From Haemophilus parahaemolyticus (GTDB lineage Bacteria; Pseudomonadota; Gammaproteobacteria; Enterobacterales; Pasteurellaceae), in the NCBI RefSeq assembly GCF_002015035.1, contig NZ_MUXY01000003.1:98374-162373 (forward strand): a stretch of DNA of 64,000 bases. Reading direction: 5' to 3'. Of the stretch, positions 28,111-38,143 are shown piece by piece. A model generated the notes under the pieces. It made no database searches. It was not told the origin of the DNA and saw nothing but the letters and a program-made list of their open reading frames with translations. Positions within the stretch are counted from its first letter, which is position 1, and each line of letters begins with the position of its first letter. The translations under genes were made by a program, and so were the position numbers.

Positions 28111-29151
28111 CTATTTAGATTCGATAAGTTTTTGAAACTCGCTCGACATTTGGGTTTCGAAATTATCACCTTTTTTGAAGATTAAAAATACTGCTAATTT
28201 CTCTTTTTCAGCGATTGCTAATGCCTTTTCTGCACCAAGCACAAATAAACCTGTAGATAAGCCATCAGCGGTCATTGTAGTTGGCGCAAGAACAGTTATC
28301 GAAGCAAGATTATGACTGACAGGGCTAAGCTTTGCGGGGTCGATAATATGAGACATACGGCTACCATTTTCATCTTCGAAATAGTTGCGGTAGTTGCCTG
28401 AAGTTGCCATTCCTAAATTATGCAATGGAGCGATGATTTGCACTGATTCACCTTGAACTAAAGTCGGTTGCTCAATTGCAATTCGCCACGGCTCATTTTG
28501 TAAATTGTTGCCTTTGCCACGCAATTCTCCCCCTATTTCAACTAAGTAGTTACTTATGCCCAACTGCTCTAAATATTCGGCAAGTTTATCTACGCCAAAA
28601 CCTTTGGCAATCGAAGAGAGATCGAGATAAAGCCCTTTTACGCTTTTAGTGAGCATTGGCTTTTCACTGGTCATATCAAGATTGAATTTATCAATCCCTA
28701 CCAAGGAAGCCCGTTCTGCAATTTGTGCTTCGCTTGGTACTTTGTTTAAACGTTTATCTGGCCCGAAGCCCCATAAATTCACAAGAGGACCGACAGTCAC
28801 ATCTAAGGCTCCATCAGTCACTTTATTCAGTCTAATTGCTTCTTGCACTACTTTGGCAAAATCTTCAGAAATCGCAAAAGATTGATTGGCTTCAGTATTG
28901 TAATTAAACTGACTGATCTCCGAATCTTTTTGGTAAGTAGACATTTCGTCATTTACCGTTTTGAGCAAACCATCAAGTTGCTTTTGCACTTCTTCAGCTT
29001 TTGGGAGTTGTACCTTACCATCATCAATATATTTAACATGATAGGTCGTTCCCATCGTTTTACCTTCAAAAGAAATTTGTTCTGGGGCTTTTTCGCAAGC
29101 GGTTAAAAAAAGTGAACCGACTGCAAGAAATAAAAGGGATTTAAGTTTCAT
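28111..29151 (-). CDS. apbE: FAD:protein FMN transferase ApbE
   Basis: A 346-aa periplasmic lipoprotein that covalently attaches FMN to threonine in NqrB and NqrC. A signal peptide ends in the lipobox LTAC (Cys19). FEGKTMGTTYHVKY is the family opening; DLSSIAKGFGVDKL and SHIIDP are conserved, as are TMTADGLST metal/flavin-site residues. Target motifs SGAT are visible in the neighbouring nqrB and nqrC. Its ATG overlaps the TAA of the mntA remnant. Confidence 0.95.
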   Translation of the reverse strand: MKLKSLLFLAVGSLFLTACEKAPEQISFEGKTMGTTYHVKYIDDGKVQLPKAEEVQKQLDGLLKTVNDEMSTYQKDSEISQFNYNTEANQSFAISEDFAKVVQEAIRLNKVTDGALDVTVGPLVNLWGFGPDKRLNKVPSEAQIAERASLVGIDKFNLDMTSEKPMLTKSVKGLYLDLSSIAKGFGVDKLAEYLEQLGISNYLVEIGGELRGKGNNLQNEPWRIAIEQPTLVQGESVQIIAPLHNLGMATSGNYRNYFEDENGSRMSHIIDPAKLSPVSHNLASITVLAPTTMTADGLSTGLFVLGAEKALAIAEKEKLAVFLIFKKGDNFETQMSSEFQKLIESK

Positions 29152-29325
29152 TATTCTACTGTCTTGGTTGATAAAGGTTTATCCAACAAAGGAAATTCTT
29201 CGTAATGAACTGAAATAATTTGTTTAAAATTGTCACTACAACTTGTCCAATCAATCAGATCCACTTTAAACGGTAAATCTGAATCTGAAAAAGCGTCTTA
29301 TAATTCTCTCTGCTGGTGAATCATT
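29151..29325 (-). pseudogene. mntA remnant: C-terminus of a minimal nucleotidyltransferase antitoxin
   Basis: The minus strand reads IHQQREL, a TAA stop, then DAFSDSDLPFKVDLIDWTS and about 25 more residues to a TAA at 29151-29153. This matches the C-terminal part of HI0073/MntA (EAFSESDLPWRVDLLDW). The N-terminal nucleotidyltransferase core (GSRxxG, DxD) is missing and an in-frame stop interrupts the rest. It is non-functional. It lies next to a hepT remnant and abuts apbE. Confidence 0.75.
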
Positions 29326-29575
29326 CATGGTGTTTTCGTAAGCAATGCAAAATTTAAGTTAGATGAGAAGTGATGTTTTGCATATTGCATAGAAAGGCAT
29401 AGCACATCTCTAAAATCAGCACTATCAATATCTAAATTATTTAAGGAAAAACGTTTTAATTGCCGTTTGAGAATTTTTATGTCTAATTCATAGACAAACT
29501 CAAATTTTTGAATTACTCCTGCGATCCAAATGCAGTTGTATCTAATATCTCTGTCATTGCTTATATGTAATAAGC
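29325..29575 (-). pseudogene. hepT remnant: HEPN-domain toxin
   Basis: The minus strand reads IAGVIQKFEFVYELDIKILK and then RQLKRF...DFRDVLC. This matches H. influenzae HI0074/HepT (IAGAIQKFEFVYELSLK). A gap and frame change then lead to MQNITSH, corresponding to HepT MRNITSH, the HEPN R-x4-H site with Arg now Gln. The N-terminus is absent and the end is out of frame. With the mntA remnant it is a decayed HepT-MntA toxin-antitoxin pair. Confidence 0.75.
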
Positions 29576-29613
29576 GGTGCGATTTGCAAAACTTTTTACA
29601 AATCGAACCGCTT
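29572..29613 (-). terminator. Inverted uptake-word hairpin after nqrF
   Basis: AAGCGGTGCGATTTG and CAAATCGAACCGCTT pair over 15 positions with one mismatch around a 12-base loop. Both arms carry the AAGCGGT uptake core. Pasteurellaceae often use such inverted pairs as terminators. It lies 17 bases beyond the nqrF stop and marks the border of the hepT/mntA remnant. Confidence 0.6.
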
Positions 29614-29630
29614 TTATGGATTAAGTGAGA

Positions 29631-30860
29631 TTAACCACCGAAATCATCTAATAAGATGTTTTCGTCTTCCACACCTAAATCTTTCAGCATCTTGATTACC
29701 GATGCATTCATAATTGGTGGGCCACACATATAGTATTCACAATCTTCTGGTGCCTCATGATCTTTTAAGTAGTTTTCATAAAGTACATTGTGGATAAAGC
29801 CTGTGTAACCTGTCCAGTTATCTTCAGGTAATGCGTCTGACAACGCCACATGCCATACGAAATTATCGTTTTCAGCTTGGAGTTGGTCGAAGTCTTCTTG
29901 ATAGAAAATCTCACGTTTAGAACGCGCGCCATACCAGAATGACATTTTGCGTTTTGAGTGTAAACGTTTTAACTGGTCGAAGATGTGTGAACGCATTGGT
30001 GCCATACCTGCACCACCACCGATAAATACCATTTCTGCATCGGTTTCTTTCGCGAAGAATTCACCGAATGGACCAGAAATAGTCACTTTATCGCCCTCTT
30101 TTAATGACCAAATGTATGAAGACATTTGACCTGGAGGTGCATCTGGATTACTTGGTGGTGGTGTTGCAATACGCACGTTAAGCATAATGATGCCTTTCTC
30201 TTCTGGGTATGAAGCCATTGAGTAAGCACGAATGATATGCTCATCCACTTTAGACACATAACGCCATAGGTTATATTTGTCCCAATCCTCATGATATTCT
30301 TGTGGAACATCAAAGTCTTTATAAGCCACTGTGTGAGGATCTGCTTCGATTTGAATATAACCACCTGCACGGAATGGCACTTCTTCACCTTCAGGAATCG
30401 CCAATTTAAGCTCTTTGATAAAGGTTGCTTTGTTATCGTTAGATATAACCGTACATTGCCATTTTTTTACGCCGAAGATTTCTTCTGGAAGTTCAACGTC
30501 CATATTGCCTTTTACATTTACTTGGCAAGATAAACGATAACCTTCTTTTGCCTCACGTTTGGTGATGTGAGAAAGTTCAGTTGGAAGGATTTCACCACCG
30601 CCTGATTTTACTTTCACGATACATTGACCACATGAGCCACCACCACCACAAGCCGATGAGACGAAAATCCCTTTGCTCGCTAAAGCACCAAGTAATTTTC
30701 CGCCCGCTGGAAGGGTGATTGATTTTTCAGGATCGTCGTTAATGGTAATGGTGATGTCACCTGAATCCACTAACTTAGATTTTGCTAAAAGGATAAATAC
30801 TGCAAGCACTAATACAAGGGCAGTAAATACCACGATACCGAAAATAAAATTACTATCCAC
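29631..30860 (-). CDS. nqrF: Na+-NQR subunit F (NADH dehydrogenase/ferredoxin subunit)
   Basis: A 409-aa entry subunit that oxidises NADH and passes electrons through FAD and a [2Fe-2S] cluster. One N-terminal membrane helix (about residues 5-25) precedes a plant-type ferredoxin domain with [10 protein letters not shown] and a further Cys. [11 protein letters not shown] binds [20 protein letters not shown] and [11 protein letters not shown] belong to the NAD domain. Last structural gene of the nqrABCDEF operon. Confidence 0.97.
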   Translation of the reverse strand: MDSNFIFGIVVFTALVLVLAVFILLAKSKLVDSGDITITINDDPEKSITLPAGGKLLGALASKGIFVSSACGGGGSCGQCIVKVKSGGGEILPTELSHITKREAKEGYRLSCQVNVKGNMDVELPEEIFGVKKWQCTVISNDNKATFIKELKLAIPEGEEVPFRAGGYIQIEADPHTVAYKDFDVPQEYHEDWDKYNLWRYVSKVDEHIIRAYSMASYPEEKGIIMLNVRIATPPPSNPDAPPGQMSSYIWSLKEGDKVTISGPFGEFFAKETDAEMVFIGGGAGMAPMRSHIFDQLKRLHSKRKMSFWYGARSKREIFYQEDFDQLQAENDNFVWHVALSDALPEDNWTGYTGFIHNVLYENYLKDHEAPEDCEYYMCGPPIMNASVIKMLKDLGVEDENILLDDFGG

Positions 30861-30870
30861 GATATGCTCC

Positions 30871-31467
30871 TTATAATTGAATGCCTGAGAATGACATAAA
30901 GCCTAATGCCATTAAACCTACAGTGATGAAAGTGATCCCCAAACCACGTAAACCTGCTGGCACATCTGAGTATTTCATTTTCTCAGTTAAACCTGCAAGA
31001 GCTACAATAGCCAGCATCCAGCCTGTACCAGCCCCAATACCGTAAACCACTGATTCTGTGAAATTATATTCACGTTGAACCATGAATGATACGCCACCGA
31101 AGATCGCACAGTTTACGGTAATCAATGGTAAGAAAATACCTAGCGCACTATAAAGTGCTGGGAAGAATTTATCTAAAATCATTTCCAACACTTGAACAAG
31201 TGCTGCAATTACACCGATAAATGTAATGAAGTTTAAGAAACTTAAATCAACACCTTCGATTAAAGCACCATCTTTTAATACATGAGTATAAACTAATTGG
31301 TTTGCTGGTACGGCAATACCTAATACAACGATTACCGCAATCCCTAAACCGAAAGCTGTCGAAACTTTCTTAGACACCGCAAGGAATGTACACATACCAA
31401 GGAAGAAAGAAAGTGCCATATTCTCAATGAATACGGATTTTACAAAAATACTGAGTAATTCTTGCAT
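30871..31467 (-). CDS. nqrE: Na+-NQR subunit E
   Basis: A 198-aa inner-membrane protein with six hydrophobic helices, homologous to RnfA. Inverted-topology half-repeats carry conserved cysteines ([12 protein letters not shown] and TVNCAIFGG) that help hold an intramembrane iron centre with NqrD. Ten bases separate it from nqrF and one from nqrD. Confidence 0.96.
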   Translation of the reverse strand: MQELLSIFVKSVFIENMALSFFLGMCTFLAVSKKVSTAFGLGIAVIVVLGIAVPANQLVYTHVLKDGALIEGVDLSFLNFITFIGVIAALVQVLEMILDKFFPALYSALGIFLPLITVNCAIFGGVSFMVQREYNFTESVVYGIGAGTGWMLAIVALAGLTEKMKYSDVPAGLRGLGITFITVGLMALGFMSFSGIQL

Positions 31468-31468
31468 C

Positions 31469-32092
31469 TTATTTCTCCACTTGTTCTGGTTTCCATGTTC
31501 TGATACCCCAGATCACGAAACCAATGATAAAAAACGCACTCGGTGCTAAAAGGAATAAACCATTTGCTTGATACCAACCACCATCTTGGATAGTTTGGAA
31601 GATAGTCACACCAAAGAGTTTGCCTGAACCGATAAGCTCACGTAAGAAAGCGACAATAATTAACATTGCACCGTAACCTAAACCGTTACCGATACCGTCG
31701 ACAAAGCTTTCTACAGGACCTGATTTCATTGCAAAGGCTTCTGCACGCCCCATTACGATACAGTTAGTAATGATCAAACCAACGAATACCGATAATTGTT
31801 TTGAAAGTTCGTAAGCATATGCACGTAATACTTGGTCAACCAAGATTACTAATGATGCAATGATCGCCATTTGCACAATAATACGGATACTATTTGGAAT
31901 ATAGTTACGGATCATTGAGATGAACATACTAGAGAAAGCGGTTACTAAACTTACCGCAATCGCCATTACCACCGCTGTTTGTAGCTGTGTGGTTACCGCA
32001 AGTGCAGAACAGATACCTAAGATTTGTAATGCAATTGGGTTGTTATCAACCACTGGCGATAACAAGAGTTTTTTAAGGTTGTTGCCTGCCAT
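31469..32092 (-). CDS. nqrD: Na+-NQR subunit D
   Basis: A 207-aa six-helix membrane subunit homologous to Rnf[15 protein letters not shown] and [16 protein letters not shown] hold the conserved cysteines pairing with those in NqrE. The N-terminal [11 protein letters not shown] is typical of NqrD. Its ATG overlaps the nqrC stop region, indicating translational coupling. Confidence 0.96.
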   Translation of the reverse strand: MAGNNLKKLLLSPVVDNNPIALQILGICSALAVTTQLQTAVVMAIAVSLVTAFSSMFISMIRNYIPNSIRIIVQMAIIASLVILVDQVLRAYAYELSKQLSVFVGLIITNCIVMGRAEAFAMKSGPVESFVDGIGNGLGYGAMLIIVAFLRELIGSGKLFGVTIFQTIQDGGWYQANGLFLLAPSAFFIIGFVIWGIRTWKPEQVEK

Positions 32093-32865
32093 TAGTTAGC
32101 TCCTGCTGTTGCTTTAAATTTCGCTAAGAATGGACCAAAACCATTTTGACCGAACCAGTATTTGAATGAACCATCCACACCTTTTGAAGTTAAGGTAGCA
32201 CCTGAAAGACCATCAATACCGTGTTCTTTATTTGCTGATGCACCTTTACCGATGGTTAAAGCCACATTGCCTTGTTCGTCAAATAATTTTTTGCCTACAA
32301 AGTGTTTTTGCCAGTTCGGATTTGCAATCTCACCACCAAGACCTGCGGTTTCACCTTGTTCATAGTAGGTAATACCATTGATGGTATTTGCATCTGGTTG
32401 AACTGCCACAAAGCCGTACATAATTGACCATAAACCATTACCATACATTGGTAATACGGCTTGGGTCACTTTACCTGTTTCATCTTTTACAAGATAAATT
32501 TCAGCATATTTTGCACGCACTTTAATGTTTGCTTTGTCATCTGCTTGGGCAATTTGCACGTTTTGTGCAGGATCTTTTGCTGCTGCTTTTGCATCAAAGT
32601 TAGTGATATCATCAGCATAATCACCTGTTGCTAAATCCACAATTTTTGGCTCAATGAATTTTGCGTAAGTGTCTTGCACATTGGTATTTTCTTGCATTAA
32701 ACCAGCCGCTTGTAAGATGTTTTTCTGTTTATCAAGCTGTTTTTGGATCTCTTGGGTTGGTTTTAACAACACCGCAGCACCCGCTACGATAAGAGAACAA
32801 ACTAAGCTCAACAACACAACGATAGTTAAAGTACCGCCAACGCTATCTTTATTAAATTTAGCCAT
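32092..32865 (-). CDS. nqrC: Na+-NQR subunit C (covalent FMN)
   Basis: A 257-aa subunit with one N-terminal membrane helix and a periplasmic FMN-binding domain. [12 protein letters not shown] holds the SGAT motif whose Thr is flavinylated by ApbE. It overlaps nqrB by one base. ApbE is encoded about 3 kb downstream on the same strand. Confidence 0.96.
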   Translation of the reverse strand: MAKFNKDSVGGTLTIVVLLSLVCSLIVAGAAVLLKPTQEIQKQLDKQKNILQAAGLMQENTNVQDTYAKFIEPKIVDLATGDYADDITNFDAKAAAKDPAQNVQIAQADDKANIKVRAKYAEIYLVKDETGKVTQAVLPMYGNGLWSIMYGFVAVQPDANTINGITYYEQGETAGLGGEIANPNWQKHFVGKKLFDEQGNVALTIGKGASANKEHGIDGLSGATLTSKGVDGSFKYWFGQNGFGPFLAKFKATAGAN

Positions 32866-34118
32866 TATGCAGTTTCCCCCGTTTTTACAGCAGTTCTCGC
32901 TTTTCTGCGTTTAATGTTACCTTGAACCACTAAGTAGTCGAAGATTGGTGCGAACAAGTTAGCGAATAAGATTGCTAGCATCATACCTTCTGGATACGCA
33001 GGGTTTACGACACGAACAAGCACCGCCATGAAACCGATTAAAATACCGTACCACCATTTACCTTTATTGGTAAATGATGCAGATACTGGGTCGGTTGCCA
33101 TAAAGAACATACCAATTGCGAAACCACCTAACACGAAGTGCCAATGCCATGGCATTGAGAACATTGGGTTAGTATCTGAACCAATAATATTAAACATCGT
33201 TGCAGTTGCCGCCATACCGATCATTACACCAGCAATAATACGCCACGAAGCAATACGTGCAAATACAATGATTGCTGCACCAATGATTAAAGCAAGAGTT
33301 GAAACTTCACCCATTGAACCAGGTAAGTTACCTAAGAATGCATCCATCCAAGTAATAGGTTCGCCTGTTGCAACATGTTTTAATGCTGTTTCACCACCTG
33401 CAGCCCATTGTGAAAGTGCAGTCGCACCTGAGAAACCATCCGCAGCCGTCCAAACTAAGTCACCCGAAATTTGTGCTGGATATGCGAAGAATAAAAACGC
33501 ACGACCTGCTAATGCTGGGTTCATAAAGTTTTTACCTACACCACCGAAGACTTCTTTCGCAACAACTAAACCGAAAGTAATACCAAGAGCAGCTTGCCAT
33601 AATGGTAATGTTGGTGGAACGATTAACGCGAATAAAATGGTTGTTACGAAGAAACCCTCATTCACTTCGTGACCACGCACGATAGCAAATAATAATTCCC
33701 AGAACATACCCACTGTGAATGCGACGATATAGATAGGTAAGAAGAAAATCGCACCCAGTGCCATTTTGCTTCCCCAACCTGCTGCAGAAGTTAAGTCAAT
33801 TCCGACCGCTTGTGCTACAGCATAGTGCCAGTCGTTTGCAATTACTTGTTGCAAGTTGCCTAAACTAGTAATCGCTTGAATTGATTGATGCCCCACGTTA
33901 TACATACCGTAGAATAACGCTGGGAACAATGCTAACCAAACGATAATCATCATACGTTTTGAGTCTAAAGCATCACGTACGTGAGTCGTTTTTTGCGTTG
34001 CTGTACCTGGTGTATAGAACAAAGTAAATACCGATTCAAATAAAGGGTATAATTTTGCGTATTTACCACCAGGAAGAAACGCGGGTTCCATTTTTTCAAA
34101 AAGATTTTTCAAACCCAT
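32865..34118 (-). CDS. nqrB: Na+-NQR subunit B (covalent FMN, sodium channel)
   Basis: A 417-aa polytopic subunit with about ten helices, homologous to Rnf[10 protein letters not shown] carries the second ApbE flavinylation site. [20 protein letters not shown] and the acidic membrane residues are typical. Riboflavin and ubiquinone also bind NqrB in characterised complexes. Confidence 0.96.
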   Translation of the reverse strand: MGLKNLFEKMEPAFLPGGKYAKLYPLFESVFTLFYTPGTATQKTTHVRDALDSKRMMIIVWLALFPALFYGMYNVGHQSIQAITSLGNLQQVIANDWHYAVAQAVGIDLTSAAGWGSKMALGAIFFLPIYIVAFTVGMFWELLFAIVRGHEVNEGFFVTTILFALIVPPTLPLWQAALGITFGLVVAKEVFGGVGKNFMNPALAGRAFLFFAYPAQISGDLVWTAADGFSGATALSQWAAGGETALKHVATGEPITWMDAFLGNLPGSMGEVSTLALIIGAAIIVFARIASWRIIAGVMIGMAATATMFNIIGSDTNPMFSMPWHWHFVLGGFAIGMFFMATDPVSASFTNKGKWWYGILIGFMAVLVRVVNPAYPEGMMLAILFANLFAPIFDYLVVQGNIKRRKARTAVKTGETA

Positions 34119-34120
34119 TT

Positions 34121-35473
<1,353 letters not shown>

Positions 35474-35482
35474 TTAAAAAAT

Positions 35483-35502
35483 GATTGCGAACAATCGCAA
35501 TC
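35483..35502 (-). other. Hairpin in the nqr operon leader
   Basis: GATTGCGA and TCGCAATC form a perfect 8-bp stem with a 4-base loop, 34 bases before the nqrA ATG. It could be a protein-binding site or an mRNA structure. No T run follows. The function is unknown. Confidence 0.4.
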
Positions 35503-35647
35503 GCGTATTGAGTCGTAACTAATTTAATCATAAGCGAATTCCCCCACTGATAATTAAAGGTTACAAAAAGTTCTCAAATCGTTTCTGCATCCTCTCGAAA
35601 ATCAATCTCAAAGATGCAAAATAAAACGCCCCCCCATTCTACCTAAA

Positions 35648-35875
35648 ATGGCAAAAACTTTCTATAAAATCCCTACTTTTTTACATTTTACTCTTGAAAA
35701 GTTTGAACTTTATCAACATTTTACTCAGAAAATTTTAACAAATACCTCAAACAAGGTATGCGTTTTTGAAATAAAAGCAAGTAAAACTATCAAAGAAATT
35801 GACCGCTTAACTAGCCTAAAACCGCTTTTAGGCGTAGAATATCCAATAGTTTTAGTCAAATATTTAGCAGAGTAG
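35648..35875 (+). CDS. Small hypothetical protein upstream of nfuA
   Basis: A 75-aa open frame that ends nine bases before nfuA on the same strand. It has no family I recognise. It is basic and aromatic-rich with no signal peptide, and ends in EYPIVLVKYLAE. No convincing ribosome-binding site precedes the ATG. A GCCTAAAA/TTTTAGGC palindrome lies inside it. It may be real given its placement, or simply an open stretch in the nqrA-nfuA gap. Confidence 0.35.
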   Translation: MAKTFYKIPTFLHFTLEKFELYQHFTQKILTNTSNKVCVFEIKASKTIKEIDRLTSLKPLLGVEYPIVLVKYLAE

Positions 35876-35884
35876 AGAGAAAAA

Positions 35885-36484
35885 ATGGAACAAGAACAAC
35901 TTACTCACATCACCATTTCTGAAGATGCCCAAGCCCACTTCCGCCGCTTATTGGAGCAGCAAGAAGAAGGCACAAATATCCGTATTTTTGTAGTTAATCC
36001 AGGCACACCTGGTGCAGAATGTGGCGTATCTTATTGCCCACCAAACGCAGTAGAAGAAACCGATAGTCAATTTGACTACAATGGCTTTTCTGCCTTTGTG
36101 GATGAAATTAGCTTACCATTCTTAGATGAAGCGGAGATAGATTACATCACCGATCCAATGGGCTCACAACTGACCCTAAAAGCCCCCAATGCCAAAATGC
36201 GTAAAGTGGCAGACGATGCACCATTTATTGAGCGTTTAGATTATGTAATTCAAACCCAAATCAATCCACAATTAGCTAGCCACGGTGGTAAAATTACCTT
36301 GATTGAAGTTACCGACAACAAAATCGCTATTCTACAATTCGGGGGCGGTTGTAACGGTTGCTCAATGGTTGATGTTACCTTAAAAGAAGGTATTGAAAAA
36401 CAATTGCTTGCAATGTTCCCAGAAGAACTTGTAGGCGTAAAAGATGTGACCGAACACCAACGCGGAGAGCATTCTTATTACTAA
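35885..36484 (+). CDS. nfuA: Fe-S cluster biogenesis protein NfuA
   Basis: A 199-aa carrier that binds and hands on [4Fe-4S] clusters. The N-terminal degenerate A-type domain (about residues 1-100) is followed by a Nfu domain with [18 protein letters not shown]; the CxxC is at about residues 157-160. GAGAGAAAAA precedes the ATG. In H. influenzae the orthologue HI0433 follows comF; here com genes are not next to it. Confidence 0.95.
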   Translation: MEQEQLTHITISEDAQAHFRRLLEQQEEGTNIRIFVVNPGTPGAECGVSYCPPNAVEETDSQFDYNGFSAFVDEISLPFLDEAEIDYITDPMGSQLTLKAPNAKMRKVADDAPFIERLDYVIQTQINPQLASHGGKITLIEVTDNKIAILQFGGGCNGCSMVDVTLKEGIEKQLLAMFPEELVGVKDVTEHQRGEHSYY

Positions 36485-36507
36485 AAATAAATAGAAATTC
36501 TGTAAAT

Positions 36508-36608
36508 TGATCTGCCCCAAAAAGTTAGACTGTTATTTAAAGGACTGCTTTCGATCTTGTATTGGACTCAGTTCTTTAAATAACAGTCTAACTTTTTGGG
36601 GCAGATCA
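36508..36608. mobile_element. 101-bp MITE-like inverted repeat with IS150-type ends
   Basis: Near-perfect inverted arms (36509-36545 and 36571-36607, one mismatch in 37) enclose a 25-base centre. The element starts TGATCTGCCCC and ends GGGGCAGATCA. The outer TG...CA and CTGCCCC...GTTAGAC resemble IS3-family, IS150-group ends. No transposase and no clear target duplication are visible. It lies between convergent nfuA and putP, where its transcript would also fold into a strong hairpin. Confidence 0.65.
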
Positions 36609-36639
36609 CGTTTTGTTTAGTTTTTTTTGTTAAATGAAG

Positions 36640-38130
36640 TTAGCATCTTGTTTCAAATTCTGCTAGGGCTTCATCAAATTGTTGTAGCACTTTTGGATGA
36701 ACAGGTGCAAAGACAGATGATGTCAAAGTAATAAATGAGCAAACTAAGAAACCAGGAATAATCTCATAAAGTTTGGATAAATCATCCCAGCCTAGATAGC
36801 GCATGAGTGGGCTCCATGCAACGACAGTGATAGCACCAGATAGCATTCCCCATAATGCAGCTTTTGAGCTAATGTTACGGTTAAAGAGAGAAAGAATTAC
36901 AACTGGTCCAAATGCAGCACCAAAGCCAGCCCAAGCATAGGAAACTAATCCCATCACTTTTGAGTTAGGGTCATGTGCGATAATGATAGCAATGACAGAG
37001 ATGAGTAATACCATTAAACGACCAACCCAAACTAATTCTGTGCTAGAGGCATTTTTACGGAAGAAACCTTTATAGAAATCTTCTGTAATGGCCGCAGAAC
37101 ACATCAATAATTGCGCAGATAAGGTACTCATAATTGCGGCAAGAATTGCAGATAATATGATGCCAACAATCCAAGGGTTAAACATAGCTTTGGATAATTC
37201 AATGAATACAGCTTCTGCATTCACAAGGTCGATATTTCTTTCAGTGAAATAAGCTAATCCAAAATAACCGACTGCAACTGAACCACCTAAGCAAAGGATC
37301 ATCCAAGTAATACCTATTTGGCGTGCTTTATTTAAAGAAGCAACAGAGTCTGCAGCCATGAAGCGAGCCAAAATATGTGGTTGCCCGAAGTAGCCTAACC
37401 CCCATGCCAAGGCAGACACTACACCAATACCAGAAACGTTGTGCAACCAGTTACTATAAGGAATACCTGTTACAGCAGATTTTGCTTCAAGTGCCATTTT
37501 GAGATCATCCCAACTGATCGTGAGAATAACCATCACAGGCGCAAGAATTAGAGCAAAAATCATCAATGAAGCTTGAATGGTATCACTCCAAGAAACTGCT
37601 AAGTACCCACCAATAAAGGTGTAGCTAATAGTCGCAATCGCACCAAACCAAAGCGCGGTAGTGTAATCCATGCCTAATAGGCTTTGGAATAATTTTGCAC
37701 CAGCCACTACTCCAGAAGCACAATAGATGGTGAAGAAGAACAAGATAATGCCTGAAGAGATGATTTTCAGTGCCTTTTTCTGACGTGGAAAACGTTGTGC
37801 AAAGAACTCTGGTAACGTTAAGGCGTTGCTATATTTTTCAGTAAAAATACGCAAGCGACCAGCAACAACACGATAGTTCAAATAAGCACCAATAGATAAC
37901 CCAACAATAATCCAGGCTTCAGATAAACCAGAGAGAAAAATTGCTCCAGGTAATCCCATTAATAACCAGCCAGACATATCTGATGCACCAGCAGACATAG
38001 CAGTAACAAAACTGCCCATTTTGCGCCCACCTAGAATATAGTCGTCAAAATTCTGCGTGGAACGGTAAGCATATAATCCGATGCCTAAAATAACGAGCAA
38101 ATAGAGCCCAAAGGTAATGTAGATTTGCAT
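36640..38130 (-). CDS. putP: Sodium/proline symporter PutP
   Basis: A 496-aa sodium:solute symporter with about 13 hydrophobic helices. AGASDMSGWLLMGLPGA and GGYLAVSWSDTIQA are hallmark PutP segments, and GLGYFGQPHILARFMA is also conserved. It imports proline with Na+, using the gradient the nearby NQR pump builds. AAGGAG lies before the ATG and the gap to the restored putA stop is 13 bases, so putA-putP form one operon. Confidence 0.94.
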   Translation of the reverse strand: MQIYITFGLYLLVILGIGLYAYRSTQNFDDYILGGRKMGSFVTAMSAGASDMSGWLLMGLPGAIFLSGLSEAWIIVGLSIGAYLNYRVVAGRLRIFTEKYSNALTLPEFFAQRFPRQKKALKIISSGIILFFFTIYCASGVVAGAKLFQSLLGMDYTTALWFGAIATISYTFIGGYLAVSWSDTIQASLMIFALILAPVMVILTISWDDLKMALEAKSAVTGIPYSNWLHNVSGIGVVSALAWGLGYFGQPHILARFMAADSVASLNKARQIGITWMILCLGGSVAVGYFGLAYFTERNIDLVNAEAVFIELSKAMFNPWIVGIILSAILAAIMSTLSAQLLMCSAAITEDFYKGFFRKNASSTELVWVGRLMVLLISVIAIIIAHDPNSKVMGLVSYAWAGFGAAFGPVVILSLFNRNISSKAALWGMLSGAITVVAWSPLMRYLGWDDLSKLYEIIPGFLVCSFITLTSSVFAPVHPKVLQQFDEALAEFETRC

Positions 38131-38143
38131 AAATCACTCCTTC

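Noticed and set aside
33028..33672. 214-codon plus-strand open frame opposite nqrB
   Set aside because: It is antisense to a well-matched conserved gene, and reflects codon bias of a hydrophobic protein; no ribosome-binding site or family.
35815..35834. GCCTAAAA/TTTTAGGC palindrome as a terminator
   Set aside because: No T tract follows on either strand and it lies within an open frame directly upstream of nfuA.
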